NCBI RefSeq assembly: GCF_900099835.1 | Contig: NZ_FNKP01000001.1 | Coordinates: 3,573,557 to 3,637,556 of the forward strand | Length of the DNA stretch: 64,000 nt | Direction: 5' to 3' | Source: Paraburkholderia fungorum | GTDB lineage: Bacteria > Pseudomonadota > Gammaproteobacteria > Burkholderiales > Burkholderiaceae | In this document: piece after piece, positions 26,533 through 35,474 of the stretch | Numbering within the stretch: the stretch's first letter is position 1 | How the letters are laid out: the number at the start of each line of letters is the position of its first letter | Made by a program: the position numbers and the translations under genes | Notes under the pieces: generated by a model | The model's database searches: none | What the model saw: the letters and a program-made list of their open reading frames with translations, nothing else | Told to the model about the DNA's origin: nothing

Positions 26533-27521
26533 TCGCACACTCCGCGCAATGCGAGTCCAAATGCCACCGCTCCGGCCGGCTCGTATAACAACGGATCGAC
26601 GAATTGCCGCGTGCGGCTTCCCAGCGCGGCGCATTCGAACGGCAGCGTCGTACAGCCCAATATGTCGGCGATATCAGCGAGCGAGAAACCCACGCCGTCG
26701 AGCAGATCGACCTCGCCGCTCACCAGAGCGCAGTCCAGCACGGGACCGTGGACGAGGTCACGCAACGCATCGGCGAGATCGGCGTGCTCGGGCGCCGGAT
26801 ACCGCATTTCACCGGCGATGCCATCGTCGACGATGCGCCATCCGTACACGCCGTCCGTGCCGATCCATAACGCGACATAAGGCTCGTGCGGATCGAGTTC
26901 GTGACTCGCCGCGTAACGCATTGCACGCAGCGCCGCGTGCGGCTCGCCGTCGACGGCCGTCAGCGAAATACCGGCCATCGCGGCGCATTCCATTCGCGCT
27001 TCGAGATGTTGGCGCGCTGTGGCCGCAATCGTCACGGAGCGGATTGGCGAAGGGCTTTCGTCGACGAACCAGTCCACCGCGAGCGCGTGCCGCTCCAGCC
27101 CTGCGATGCGCTCGGCCTCGCTCATCACGGCGGGTTCCAGCCCAGCGAGCGCGTGTCCACCGTCTTCCGCGCAATGGCTTTGCGCGACGAGCCGCGCGAA
27201 CGGCACGATGCTGGTCAACGTGGCCGATGCAGGCATCGCCATCGCGCATCGCAATGCATGTGTTGCACAGCCGCGCGGCAAACCGGCGAACGCGTCGCGC
27301 AGTGCACGCGCTATCGCGTGCCGGTCGACGATCTCGCTGCCGGCCATTGCCCCTGCGCCCAGCGGCATGGTGCAAAGGTATTCCAGATGCAGTGCGCCGC
27401 GAGCACGCGAACGCTGACTCACCACCACCAGCCGCAAGACCTGCGAACCGATATCGATCCCCGCGCCAAAACGCTGCGCACCTGATTTCACAGCCTGAAG
27501 CCACGAATTGCTAAAGCTCAT
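26529..27521 (-). CDS. pilM: type IV pilus actin-like ATPase PilM
   Basis: A 330-residue cytoplasmic protein of the actin/FtsA-like PilM family that docks to PilN and organises the pilus alignment complex. The N-terminal G-I-D-I-G-S-Q-V-L-R-L-V-V-V is the phosphate-1 loop (about 19-32). The middle segment L-T-A-V-D-G-E-P-H-A-A-L-R-A matches the usual V-D-V-E region, and the C-terminus is A-V-A-F-G-L-A-L. ATG 27521 has a purine-rich AGAGGGGGGA upstream. It heads pilM-pilN-pilOP-pilQ-aroK-aroB-dgt and is divergent from ponA, the conserved arrangement in many gammaproteobacteria and betaproteobacteria. Confidence 0.88.
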   Translation of the reverse strand: MSFSNSWLQAVKSGAQRFGAGIDIGSQVLRLVVVSQRSRARGALHLEYLCTMPLGAGAMAGSEIVDRHAIARALRDAFAGLPRGCATHALRCAMAMPASATLTSIVPFARLVAQSHCAEDGGHALAGLEPAVMSEAERIAGLERHALAVDWFVDESPSPIRSVTIAATARQHLEARMECAAMAGISLTAVDGEPHAALRAMRYAASHELDPHEPYVALWIGTDGVYGWRIVDDGIAGEMRYPAPEHADLADALRDLVHGPVLDCALVSGEVDLLDGVGFSLADIADILGCTTLPFECAALGSRTRQFVDPLLYEPAGAVAFGLALRGVCE

Positions 27522-27743
27522 CACGTCCCCCCTCTGATCCACGCGACGAACCATTCGAACGCGAGTAACGAGGAAGAATTGTCCGTAGACAGCCGCCCGA
27601 GCGACACTCGGCCGAACGGCCAACGTTGCTCAGCGAACGTCCTGCATGGCATCAAAGCGTCTACAGTGAAGTCATCGCTGAGCGCCCCGCTGACTTGCAG
27701 GCTACCGTTCGTAAGCAACCCGAAAGCTAACGGCCCTGGCGGC

Positions 27744-27749
27744 TATAAT
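27744..27749 (+). promoter_or_regulatory. -10 box of the ponA promoter
   Basis: A consensus TATAAT lies 25 bp before the ponA ATG. There is no good -35 match at the right spacing, so it may be an extended or activated promoter. It is the only consensus -10 in the 253-bp pilM-ponA divergent region. Confidence 0.5.
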
Positions 27750-27774
27750 CGCGGGACTGTTTTTTGGTGCACAT

Positions 27775-30171
27775 ATGCAATCAACGTCTCCTACGTCCCC
27801 GCCGCCCGCCCCTCAGAAGCGCAAACGCCCGTGGTGGCTCAAGCTCATCATTGGGTTTTTCGGTCTGATCGTCGCGGGCGTTCTGTGCGTGTTGCTGGTG
27901 GTCGGATACGCACTGGTCGTAGCAACGCCCAACCTGCCTTCGCTCGACGCGCTGACCGACTACCGTCCCAAAGTGCCGCTGCGCATCTACACGGCCGACC
28001 ACGTGCTGATCGGCGAATTCGGCGAAGAGCGGCGCGACATCGTGCATATCCAGGACGTGCCCGATAGTCTGAAGAAGGCGATTCTCGCGATCGAAGACGC
28101 GCGCTTTTACGACCACGGCGGCGTCGATCTGACCGGTATCGCGCGAGCCGGCATCGTTGCGCTGACCAATGGTCACGCCACGCAAGGCGCGAGCACGATC
28201 ACCATGCAGGTGGCACGCAACTTCTTCCTGTCGAGCGAAAAGACCTACACGCGCAAGATTTACGAGATGCTGCTCGCGTACAAGATCGAGTCGAAGCTGA
28301 CGAAAGATCAGATTCTCGAGGTGTACATGAATCAGATCTATCTCGGTCAGCGCGCGTATGGCTTCGCGAGCGCGGCGCGCGTGTACTTCGGCAAGGATCT
28401 GAAGGATCTGACGCTGGCTGAATCGGCCATGCTCGCGGGCCTGCCGAAAGCGCCGTCTGCCTATAACCCGGTGGTGAATCCGAAGCGCGCGAAGGTTCGT
28501 CAGGAGTACATCCTGGAGCGCATGGTCGAATTGCATTACATCACCCAGGAACAATACGACGAGGCTAGCAGACAGGTGCTTGTCGTGAAGGGCGCGGGCA
28601 AGGAGTTCAGCGTGCACGCGGAATACGTCGCGGAAATGGTGCGGCAGATGATGTACGCGCAGTATCGCGAAGAGGCATACACCCGCGGCCTGAACGTCGT
28701 GACCACGATCGATTCAGCCGATCAGGACGTCGCTTACCGCGCGCTGCGCAAAGGTCTGATGGACTACGAACGTCGTCACGGCTATCGCGGACCGGAGGCG
28801 TTCATCGATCTGCCATCCGACGCGGAAGACCGCGAACAGGCGATCGACGACGCACTGCTCGAACATCCGGATAACGGCGAAATCATCGCGGCAGTCGTCA
28901 CGGCGGCGAGTCCGAAGCAGGTTCAGGCAACCTTCATCGACGGCAATACCGCGACCGTTCAGGGCGACGGTCTGCGTTATGCGCAATCCGCGCTCAACAC
29001 GCGTGCGCAGCCGAACCAGCGCGTGCGGCCGGGCGCGATCATCCGTCTGGTCAAGAACGACGACGGCGACTGGTCGATTACGCAATTGCCGCAAGTTGAA
29101 GGCGCGTTTATCTCCGTAATTCCACAGGACGGCGCGATTCGCGCGCTGGTCGGCGGCTTCGACTTCAACAAGAACAAGTTCAATCACGTGACGCAGGCAT
29201 GGCGTCAGCCGGGTTCGAGTTTCAAGCCGTTCATTTATTCGGCGTCGCTCGAAAAGGGACTCGGACCGGCCACGATCATCAACGACGCGCCGCTGTTTTT
29301 TAGCGCAGCGGAGACCGGTGGCCAGGCGTGGGAACCGAAGAACTACGGCGGCGGTTTCGACGGTCCGATGACCATGCGTACCGCGCTGATGAAGTCGAAG
29401 AACCTGGTGTCGATCCGTATCCTGAACCAGATCGGCACGAAGTACGCGCAGCAGTACATCACGCGCTTCGGCTTCGACGCGGAACGGCACCCGGCTTATC
29501 TGCCGATGGCGCTCGGCGCCGGTCTCGTCACACCGTTGCAGATGGCCGGTGCGTTTTCAGTGTTCGCCAACGGCGGCTATCGGGTGAATCCGTATCTGAT
29601 CGCTGAAGTTACCGATCAGCGTGGCATCGTGGTTTCGCACGCGCAGCCGCTGATTGCGGCGCAAAACGCGCCGCACGCCATCGCCCCGCGCAATGCCTAC
29701 GTGATGAACAGTCTGCTGCAAAGCGTCGCGCAACACGGCACGGGCGCCAAGACCAACGTGCTCAAACGCACCGATCTCGGCGGCAAGACGGGCACCACCA
29801 ACGATTCGCGCGACGCATGGTTCGCCGGTTATCAGCACACGCTCACGGCGATTGCGTGGATCGGCTACGACAATCCGCGCAGTCTCGGCGACAAGGAAAC
29901 CGGCGGCGGCCTCGCGCTGCCGGTCTGGGTCGAGTACATGGCGCGCGCGCTCAAAGGCGTACCGGAGTACAAGATGCCGCGTCCCGAAGACGTCGACGAA
30001 ATCGGCTCGGAACTCTATTTCGACGACTTCACGCCGGGCAACGGCTTCGTTTCGACGGTCGGCGTGAGTCAGGCGACGCTGGATGCCCAGGCGAGCGCCG
30101 CAGCGGCCGCTCCCGAACAGGTCGGCGAGCAGGAAAAGCAGGACATCATGAATCTGTTCCGTGGACACTGA
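27775..30171 (+). CDS. ponA: penicillin-binding protein 1A (bifunctional)
   Basis: A 798-residue class A PBP that polymerises and cross-links peptidoglycan. A short Pro-rich cytoplasmic tail and TM helix (about 22-46) precede the GT51 glycosyltransferase domain (about 60-240: A-I-L-A-I-E-D-A-R-F-Y-x-H-G-G, G-A-S-T-I-T-M-Q-V-A-R-N, E-x-Y-M-N-Q-I-Y-L-G). An OB-like insert (about 330-425) follows, then the transpeptidase with S481-S-F-K484, the S-K-N motif in K-S-K-N-L-V-S, and K671-T-G-T. Length and order are those of PBP1A. It is followed by a strong bidirectional terminator. Also called mrcA. Confidence 0.95.
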   Translation: MQSTSPTSPPPAPQKRKRPWWLKLIIGFFGLIVAGVLCVLLVVGYALVVATPNLPSLDALTDYRPKVPLRIYTADHVLIGEFGEERRDIVHIQDVPDSLKKAILAIEDARFYDHGGVDLTGIARAGIVALTNGHATQGASTITMQVARNFFLSSEKTYTRKIYEMLLAYKIESKLTKDQILEVYMNQIYLGQRAYGFASAARVYFGKDLKDLTLAESAMLAGLPKAPSAYNPVVNPKRAKVRQEYILERMVELHYITQEQYDEASRQVLVVKGAGKEFSVHAEYVAEMVRQMMYAQYREEAYTRGLNVVTTIDSADQDVAYRALRKGLMDYERRHGYRGPEAFIDLPSDAEDREQAIDDALLEHPDNGEIIAAVVTAASPKQVQATFIDGNTATVQGDGLRYAQSALNTRAQPNQRVRPGAIIRLVKNDDGDWSITQLPQVEGAFISVIPQDGAIRALVGGFDFNKNKFNHVTQAWRQPGSSFKPFIYSASLEKGLGPATIINDAPLFFSAAETGGQAWEPKNYGGGFDGPMTMRTALMKSKNLVSIRILNQIGTKYAQQYITRFGFDAERHPAYLPMALGAGLVTPLQMAGAFSVFANGGYRVNPYLIAEVTDQRGIVVSHAQPLIAAQNAPHAIAPRNAYVMNSLLQSVAQHGTGAKTNVLKRTDLGGKTGTTNDSRDAWFAGYQHTLTAIAWIGYDNPRSLGDKETGGGLALPVWVEYMARALKGVPEYKMPRPEDVDEIGSELYFDDFTPGNGFVSTVGVSQATLDAQASAAAAAPEQVGEQEKQDIMNLFRGH

Positions 30172-30198
30172 CGGCACCGTCAGCTTTTGTTCGGCCCA

Positions 30199-30238
30199 AT
30201 AAAAAACCGCCGCGCCCGATGCGCGGCGGTTCTGTTTT
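30199..30238. terminator. bidirectional terminator between ponA and cyaY
   Basis: AACCGCCGCGC and GCGCGGCGGTT form an 11-bp perfect stem. A-runs on the left give a T-run on the minus strand for cyaY, and TCTGTTTT lies on the right for ponA. Confidence 0.88.
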
Positions 30239-30261
30239 CAGCGTGACTTCCAGGCCCGCGT

Positions 30262-30582
30262 TTAGGGGGCTTTGAACACCACCGGCTCACCCGCCTGCTG
30301 CGTCGCGTACTCCGTCAGCGCGGAGAAAAACTCCGTGCCGCCGCGGGTGTCGCGCCATTCGCCGTCGATGAAACGGTAGTGAAAGCCGCCTGCTTTCGCG
30401 GCGATCCAGATCTCGCGCATCGGCGGCTGGAGATTGACGATAATCTTCGAGCGGTTCTCGAATTCGAGGGTCAGCACGTTGCCGCTGCGCTCGAGTTCGA
30501 TGTCGGCTTCGGTGTCGTCGAGCGCGCTTTCGATAGCGGCTAGCGCGGCTTCCGCACGGGTCAGGTAATCACTATCGGACAT
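30262..30582 (-). CDS. cyaY: frataxin homologue CyaY
   Basis: A 106-residue iron-binding protein of the frataxin family, which modulates iron-sulfur cluster assembly with IscS. The acidic first helix ([12 protein letters not shown]) and the beta-sheet motif [13 protein letters not shown] are present, with G-G-F-H-Y-R-F and W-R-D-T-R near the end. ATG 30582 has GGAG about 7 nt upstream; an in-frame ATG four codons earlier lacks one. It is divergent from lptM, with only 35 bp between the two starts. Confidence 0.93.
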   Translation of the reverse strand: MSDSDYLTRAEAALAAIESALDDTEADIELERSGNVLTLEFENRSKIIVNLQPPMREIWIAAKAGGFHYRFIDGEWRDTRGGTEFFSALTEYATQQAGEPVVFKAP

Positions 30583-30617
30583 GCTAAACTCCATCGATTA
30601 TTTATTCAGGGACAGTC

Positions 30618-30962
30618 ATGCGAGTCGTATCTCGGATGCGCGCGGCGGCGCCCGGCCGCGCGATTGTAGCGGGTTTGGTCATTCTCGCAGGTTGCGCACT
30701 TGCCGGCTGCGGGCAACGCGGGGCGCTCTATCTGCCCCAGGTTCCGCCGCTACCCGCCCCACCGGCCACCCGCACGCAGGCACCGTCGCCAGATGACGTA
30801 AAACCGGACACCAGCAACGCCTCCGAAGCCGGCACCGTGCCGGATACTTCGGGCACGGCAATGTCGCTTTCGCCGGAAACAGAACTTGCCGCACCGCCCG
30901 AGTCCGCAGCATCCGGCACCTCGGCTCCATTGCCTGCCTCCGCTGTCACCCCCGTTCAATAA
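30618..30962 (+). CDS. lptM: LptM-like small lipoprotein (YifL family)
   Basis: A 114-residue lipoprotein. The signal segment ends in the lipobox L-A-G-C, immediately followed by the family signature G-Q-R-G-A-L-Y-L-P. The rest is a low-complexity Pro/Ala/Ser/Thr tail, longer than in enterobacteria. In E. coli, LptM (YifL) helps the LptD-LptE LPS translocon mature its disulfides; the same role is inferred. It lies 9 bp before lysA, the usual partner gene. Ribosome binding site AGGGA precedes the ATG. Confidence 0.85.
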   Translation: MRVVSRMRAAAPGRAIVAGLVILAGCALAGCGQRGALYLPQVPPLPAPPATRTQAPSPDDVKPDTSNASEAGTVPDTSGTAMSLSPETELAAPPESAASGTSAPLPASAVTPVQ

Positions 30963-30971
30963 GACTTTCGC

Positions 30972-32234
30972 ATGACTCGATCCGCATTTGACTACGTCGA
31001 CGGCGTATTGCACGCCGAAGGCGTGTCCGCCGTCTCCCTCGCCGAACAATTCGGCACGCCGCTGTACGTGTACTCGCGCGCCGCCCTCACCGCTGCATGG
31101 AACGCGTACGCGGGCGCTTGCGCCGGCCGTCGCGCAACGGTTCACGTGGCCGTCAAGGCCAACAGCAATCTCGCGGTGCTGAACGTATTCGCGCGACTCG
31201 GCGCGGGCTTCGACATCGTGTCGGGCGGCGAACTGGCGCGCGTGCTGGCAGCTGGCGGCAAAGCGGAAAACACCGTGTTTTCCGGCGTCGGCAAGCATGC
31301 GAACGAAATGCGCGACGCGCTCGCGGCCGGCGTCAAATGCTTCAACGTCGAGTCGATTCCCGAGCTGGATCGGCTGAACGCGGTTGCGGCGGAAATGGGC
31401 AAGAAGGCGCCTGTGTCGCTTCGCGTGAATCCTGATGTCGATGCAAAAACGCATCCGTATATTTCCACCGGCCTGAAGTCGAACAAGTTCGGCGTCGCTT
31501 TCGAAGACGCGCGCGCCACGTATCGCGCTGCTGCGGCAATGGCGAATCTCGACGTGGTCGGTATCGACTGCCATATCGGCTCGCAGATCACCGAAGTCGC
31601 GCCTTACCTCGACGCGGTCGACAAAGTGCTGGAACTGGTCGAGCAGATCGAACAGGACGGCGTGAAGATCCGTCATATCGACGTAGGCGGTGGGCTCGGC
31701 ATTACCTACGACGACGAAACTCCGCCGGAGATCGGTGAGTTCGTGCGTACCGTGCTGGATCGTATCGAAGCGCGTGGCCACGGCCATCGCGAAGTGTATT
31801 TCGAGCCGGGCCGCTCGCTGGTCGGCAACGCGGGCATTCTGCTGACGCGCGTCGAGTTTCTGAAGCCGGGCGCGGAAAAGAACTTCGCAATCGTCGACGC
31901 AGCGATGACCGATCTCGCGCGTCCCGCGATGTACGAGGCGTACCACGCAATCGACGCCGTCGTTAAGCGCGACACTCCGGCTCACGTGTATGACGTCGTC
32001 GGCCCGGTTTGCGAAAGCGGCGACTGGCTCGGCCGTGAACGTCTGCTGGCCGTCGAACCTGGCGACCTGCTGGCGATCCGCTCGGCTGGTGCATATGGCT
32101 TCGTGATGAGCTCCAACTACAACACGCGCCCGCGTGCGGCCGAGGTGATGGTCGATGGTACACAGGTGTATGTGGTTCGTGCACGCGAAGAGGTTCAGCA
32201 GCTGTTTGCGGGCGAAACGATTCTGCCGGCGTAA
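30972..32234 (+). CDS. lysA: diaminopimelate decarboxylase
   Basis: A 420-residue PLP enzyme that decarboxylates meso-diaminopimelate to L-lysine, the final step of lysine synthesis. The alanine-racemase-type barrel carries the PLP lysine K62 in V-A-V-K-A-N-S-N. The glycine-rich phosphate loop V-G-G-G-L-G-I is at about 239, and the active-site motif C-E-S-G-D-W-L-G is near 347. Normal length. It is the second gene of the lptM-lysA pair and ends at a strong terminator. Confidence 0.97.
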   Translation: MTRSAFDYVDGVLHAEGVSAVSLAEQFGTPLYVYSRAALTAAWNAYAGACAGRRATVHVAVKANSNLAVLNVFARLGAGFDIVSGGELARVLAAGGKAENTVFSGVGKHANEMRDALAAGVKCFNVESIPELDRLNAVAAEMGKKAPVSLRVNPDVDAKTHPYISTGLKSNKFGVAFEDARATYRAAAAMANLDVVGIDCHIGSQITEVAPYLDAVDKVLELVEQIEQDGVKIRHIDVGGGLGITYDDETPPEIGEFVRTVLDRIEARGHGHREVYFEPGRSLVGNAGILLTRVEFLKPGAEKNFAIVDAAMTDLARPAMYEAYHAIDAVVKRDTPAHVYDVVGPVCESGDWLGRERLLAVEPGDLLAIRSAGAYGFVMSSNYNTRPRAAEVMVDGTQVYVVRAREEVQQLFAGETILPA

Positions 32235-32261
32235 ACGCAACGCGGTGACGCGAGCAACATG

Positions 32262-32297
32262 AAAAAAGGCGATGCCAATGCGGCATCGCCTTTTTTT
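32262..32297. terminator. bidirectional terminator between lysA and msrQ
   Basis: A 15-bp stem (AAAAAAGGCGATGCC / GGCATCGCCTTTTTT) with a 5-nt loop is flanked by A-run and T-run. It can serve lysA on the plus strand and msrPQ on the minus strand. Confidence 0.92.
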
Positions 32298-32327
32298 CGT
32301 GCTGTGCTCAAGTGAATTCGCGAGCGC

Positions 32328-33059
32328 TCAACGCGTTCTCGACCGACTCCCACGTAGCCACGCGACCAACCTCCAAACCAGCAACACGATCATGATCGCG
32401 CCGTAAATCTTCGGCAGAAACAGGTCGTGCTTGCCGGCCTTCATCCACCAGAAATGCAGGATCGCGAGCGCGCCAATCAGATAGATCGCGCGATGCAGCG
32501 TCTGCCAGCGTCGGCCGAGTTTGCGCACCATCGCGCGCGGCGAAGTTGCAGCGAGAGCGATCAGCAGCACGAACGCCGCGAAACCCACGGTGATGAATGG
32601 CCGCTTGCCGATGTCCTTCAGAATGGCCGCCACGTCGAACCACTTGTCGAACCAGAGATAAGTCGTGAAATGCAGCGTCGCGTAGAAGAACGCGTAGAGG
32701 CCGAGCATCCGGCGAAAACGCACGAGCGCCGCGACGCCGGTGAGTCGGCGCAACGGGGTCACGGCCAGCGTGATGCACAGAAAAACCAGCGTCCAGAGAC
32801 CGGTCGAGCGCGTGATGAACTCGATCGGATTGGCGCCGAGCCGGTCGGTCATCCCGAATAACACGAGGCGCGCGAGCGGATACCAAGCGGCGATGAACAC
32901 GGCGACCTTGGCTGGCGCGATCCAGCGCGCGCCACCTGCGGACCGAGTCTTATTCGGCGTCTGAATGGTCCGGGATGAAACATAAGACCCTGCCGCTTGC
33001 GCACGCTGCGTCTTATGCTCGGACTCGGTCTCGCTGGCCGGTTGCGTATCGGAATCCAT
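32328..33059 (-). CDS. msrQ: MsrQ, haem-binding membrane subunit of periplasmic methionine sulfoxide reductase
   Basis: A 243-residue inner-membrane protein of the ferric-reductase-like family. After a polar N-terminal tail of about 45 residues come five to six helices with histidines expected to bind b-haem (A-T-L-H-F-T-T-Y, R-W-Q-T-L-H-R and I-L-H-F-W-W-M-K). MsrQ passes electrons from the quinone pool or cytosolic flavin to MsrP. The gene lies 9 bp after msrP in one operon. The N-terminal extension is longer than in E. coli YedZ and is unexplained. Confidence 0.93.
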   Translation of the reverse strand: MDSDTQPASETESEHKTQRAQAAGSYVSSRTIQTPNKTRSAGGARWIAPAKVAVFIAAWYPLARLVLFGMTDRLGANPIEFITRSTGLWTLVFLCITLAVTPLRRLTGVAALVRFRRMLGLYAFFYATLHFTTYLWFDKWFDVAAILKDIGKRPFITVGFAAFVLLIALAATSPRAMVRKLGRRWQTLHRAIYLIGALAILHFWWMKAGKHDLFLPKIYGAIMIVLLVWRLVAWLRGSRSRTR

Positions 33060-33068
33060 CGTCGTGCC

Positions 33069-34064
33069 TCAGAAATTCTTCTTCAGGTCCATGCCTTGAT
33101 AGAGCGACGCAACCTGATCCCCGTACCCGTTGAACATCAGCGTCTTGCGCTTCGGCGTGAAAAAACCGTCACCGATACGCCGCTCGGTCGCCTGACTCCA
33201 GCGCGGATGATCCACGTTCGGATTCACGTTCGAATAAAACCCATACTCGTTCGACGCATAGGTGTTCCAGCTAGTCGGCGGCTGCTTGTCGAGAAAGCGG
33301 ATTTTCACCAGCGACTTCGCGCTTTTGAAGCCGTACTTCCACGGCACCACGACGCGCACCGGCGCGCCGTTCTGATTCGGCAGAACCTGCCCGTAGAGGC
33401 CCATTGTCAGCAGCGTCAGCGGATTCATCGCTTCGTCCATCCGCAGACCCTCGGAATACGGCCAGTCGAGCACGGGCGTCGACAGGCCAGGCATCTGCGA
33501 CGGATCGGCCAGCGTGATGAACTGCACGTACTTCGCATTGCCATTGGGCTGCACGCGTTTGATCAATTCCGACAGGGGTATGCCGATCCACGGAATCACC
33601 ATCGACCATCCTTCGACGCAGCGCAGCCGGTACACCCGCTCCTCGAGCGGCGCCAGCTTGAGCAATTCGTCGATGTCATACACCTTCGGATTCTTGATCT
33701 CGCCCTCGACGCTCACCTTCCACGGATGCGGCCGCAGCGTCCCCGCGTTCTGCGCGGGATCGGCCTTGTCGGTGCCGAACTCGTAGAAATTGTTGTAGGT
33801 GGTGATGTCTTTGAACGGCGTGGCCTGGTCGAGCGCGACGAAGCGCGCGTTGGTCTTCGCGGCCAGCTTCTGTGCTTTCGCGTCCGGCGATGTGTAAGCC
33901 GCCCGCGCCGCCTCGCCATGCGCGCCGATCAGGCCGCCGAGCGCCGTCGCACCGGCCGCCTGCAACACGCGCCGCCGGTTCTCGAAAACGCGCTGCGGCG
34001 TGATTTCACTGCGCGCAATGTCGTCGCCGGTCAGTTTTGTTCTGTCGCTGCGTTTGATCCACAT
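33069..34064 (-). CDS. msrP: MsrP, molybdopterin catalytic subunit of protein-methionine-sulfoxide reductase
   Basis: A 331-residue periplasmic enzyme that repairs oxidised methionines. A twin-arginine signal ([10 protein letters not shown] at about 30-39) exports it folded. The molybdenum-ligand Cys is C149 in [10 protein letters not shown]. The N-N-F-Y-E-F-G-T and S-A-K-S-L-V-K-I segments are those of the YedY family. ATG 34064 has AAGGAG about 8 nt upstream; an earlier in-frame start only adds residues before the Tat signal. It is co-transcribed with msrQ. Confidence 0.94.
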   Translation of the reverse strand: MWIKRSDRTKLTGDDIARSEITPQRVFENRRRVLQAAGATALGGLIGAHGEAARAAYTSPDAKAQKLAAKTNARFVALDQATPFKDITTYNNFYEFGTDKADPAQNAGTLRPHPWKVSVEGEIKNPKVYDIDELLKLAPLEERVYRLRCVEGWSMVIPWIGIPLSELIKRVQPNGNAKYVQFITLADPSQMPGLSTPVLDWPYSEGLRMDEAMNPLTLLTMGLYGQVLPNQNGAPVRVVVPWKYGFKSAKSLVKIRFLDKQPPTSWNTYASNEYGFYSNVNPNVDHPRWSQATERRIGDGFFTPKRKTLMFNGYGDQVASLYQGMDLKKNF

Positions 34065-34203
34065 CCTGCTGCTCCTTGACGGCCCATCGATCTGCACATC
34101 TTACGGGGCCATATTGATGACTGCGGGCGCGGTCGTCGGCCGCTCATCCATAGGTACTCCAACAGCGAACACCTTGGATGCAGCGAATATTCCGCGCACC
34201 ATA

Positions 34204-34237
34204 AAAAAACCGCCGGGTGCAAAGCACGCGGCGGTTT
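34204..34237 (-). terminator. terminator after ccsB
   Basis: A 14-bp stem with one mismatch (AAACCGCCG... / ...GGCGGTTT, loop AAA), followed on the minus strand by a T-run. It lies just after the ccsB stop. Confidence 0.85.
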
Positions 34238-34261
34238 CTTGAACGTCTGAAGCAATGGTTC

Positions 34262-35470
34262 TTACAGCTTGCCGTAGCTATGCAAGCCCGACAGGAACAT
34301 GTTCACGCCAAGGAACGCGAAGGTCGTGACCAGCAGACCGGTCAGCGCCCACCATGCCGCCACCGCGCCGCGCAACCCCTTCATCAGACGCATGTGCAGC
34401 CAGGCCGCGTAGTTCAGCCAGACGATCAGCGCCCACGTTTCCTTCGGGTCCCAGCTCCAGTAACCGCCCCAGGCTTCAGCGGCCCACAACGCGCCAAGAA
34501 TCGTCGCAATCGTGAAGAACGCGAAACCGACGGCGATCGACTTGTACATCAGGTCATCGAGCACATCGAGCGCCGGCAGGCGGTCGGCCAGCACGCCGCG
34601 CTCTTTCGACAGATACGCGACCCCGACCATGGCCGACAGCGCAAAGCTGCCGTAGCCGATGAAGTTCGCCGGCACGTGGATCTTCATCCACCAGCTTTGC
34701 AGCGCGGGGACGAGCGGCTGGATTTGCTGCGCGTCGCGAGCGACCGAGTACCACATCAGGAAGCCGACAGCCGCGCTGATCACCAGCAGCACGAACGCGC
34801 CGAGCGCGCGGGTGTTGTAGTGCTGCTCGTAGTACAGATAAAACAGCGCGGTGATCAGGCTGAACAGCACGAACACTTCGTACAGGTTCGAGATTGGAAT
34901 ATGACCGACGTCAGCGCCGATCAGATAGGACTCGTACCAGCGCACCATCAGGCCGACAAAGCCCATCACCACTGCGGCCCACGTCATCTTCGAACCGATC
35001 GCGGCGCCGGTCGGCGAGCGCGACAGCAGGCCGATCCAGTAGAACACGGTAGCGAACACGAAGAGCGCGCTCATCCACAGAATCGCGGACTGGCTCGACA
35101 GGAAATACTTGAGGAAGAACGCGTTATCGGCGCGGCTGAGGTCGCCGTGATAGATCTGGATGGCCAGCAGCGACAGCGCTGCAATGCCCACCATCAGTGG
35201 ACGCACGGGCTTCCAGCGCCAGCCGAGCGTGATGAACACCGGCACCGCACACACCAGCACGAGCTTGTCGTAGTAATTCATGAACGGGTGATAGCGCGAC
35301 AGCGCAAAACCCGCGCCCGCGACCATCACCACGGCAAACAGCCAGTCGATCGCGCCGAGCCGCTTCAGGAACGGCCGGTCGTCGTACTGCGCGACATTGA
35401 GCGTCTCGCTCGCGAACGTCTTGTCGGGCCGCGATGCGGAGGAGGATGAGGAAACCTGAGTCAAGTCCAT
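34262..35470 (-). CDS. ccsB: cytochrome c synthesis protein CcsB (ResC/CcsA type)
   Basis: A 402-residue polytopic membrane protein of system II cytochrome c maturation. About eight helices are predicted. The tryptophan-rich haem-handling motif W-G-G-Y-W-S-W-D-P-K-E-T-W-A lies near residue 340. Conserved histidines occur in N-Y-Y-D/P-F-M, W-M-K-I-H-V-P-A-N and W-L-H-M-R-L. With ResB it exports haem and ligates it to apocytochromes in the periplasm. The resB stop is only 4 bp before its ATG, so they are translated together. Confidence 0.95.
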   Translation of the reverse strand: MDLTQVSSSSSASRPDKTFASETLNVAQYDDRPFLKRLGAIDWLFAVVMVAGAGFALSRYHPFMNYYDKLVLVCAVPVFITLGWRWKPVRPLMVGIAALSLLAIQIYHGDLSRADNAFFLKYFLSSQSAILWMSALFVFATVFYWIGLLSRSPTGAAIGSKMTWAAVVMGFVGLMVRWYESYLIGADVGHIPISNLYEVFVLFSLITALFYLYYEQHYNTRALGAFVLLVISAAVGFLMWYSVARDAQQIQPLVPALQSWWMKIHVPANFIGYGSFALSAMVGVAYLSKERGVLADRLPALDVLDDLMYKSIAVGFAFFTIATILGALWAAEAWGGYWSWDPKETWALIVWLNYAAWLHMRLMKGLRGAVAAWWALTGLLVTTFAFLGVNMFLSGLHSYGKL

Positions 35471-35474
35471 GATC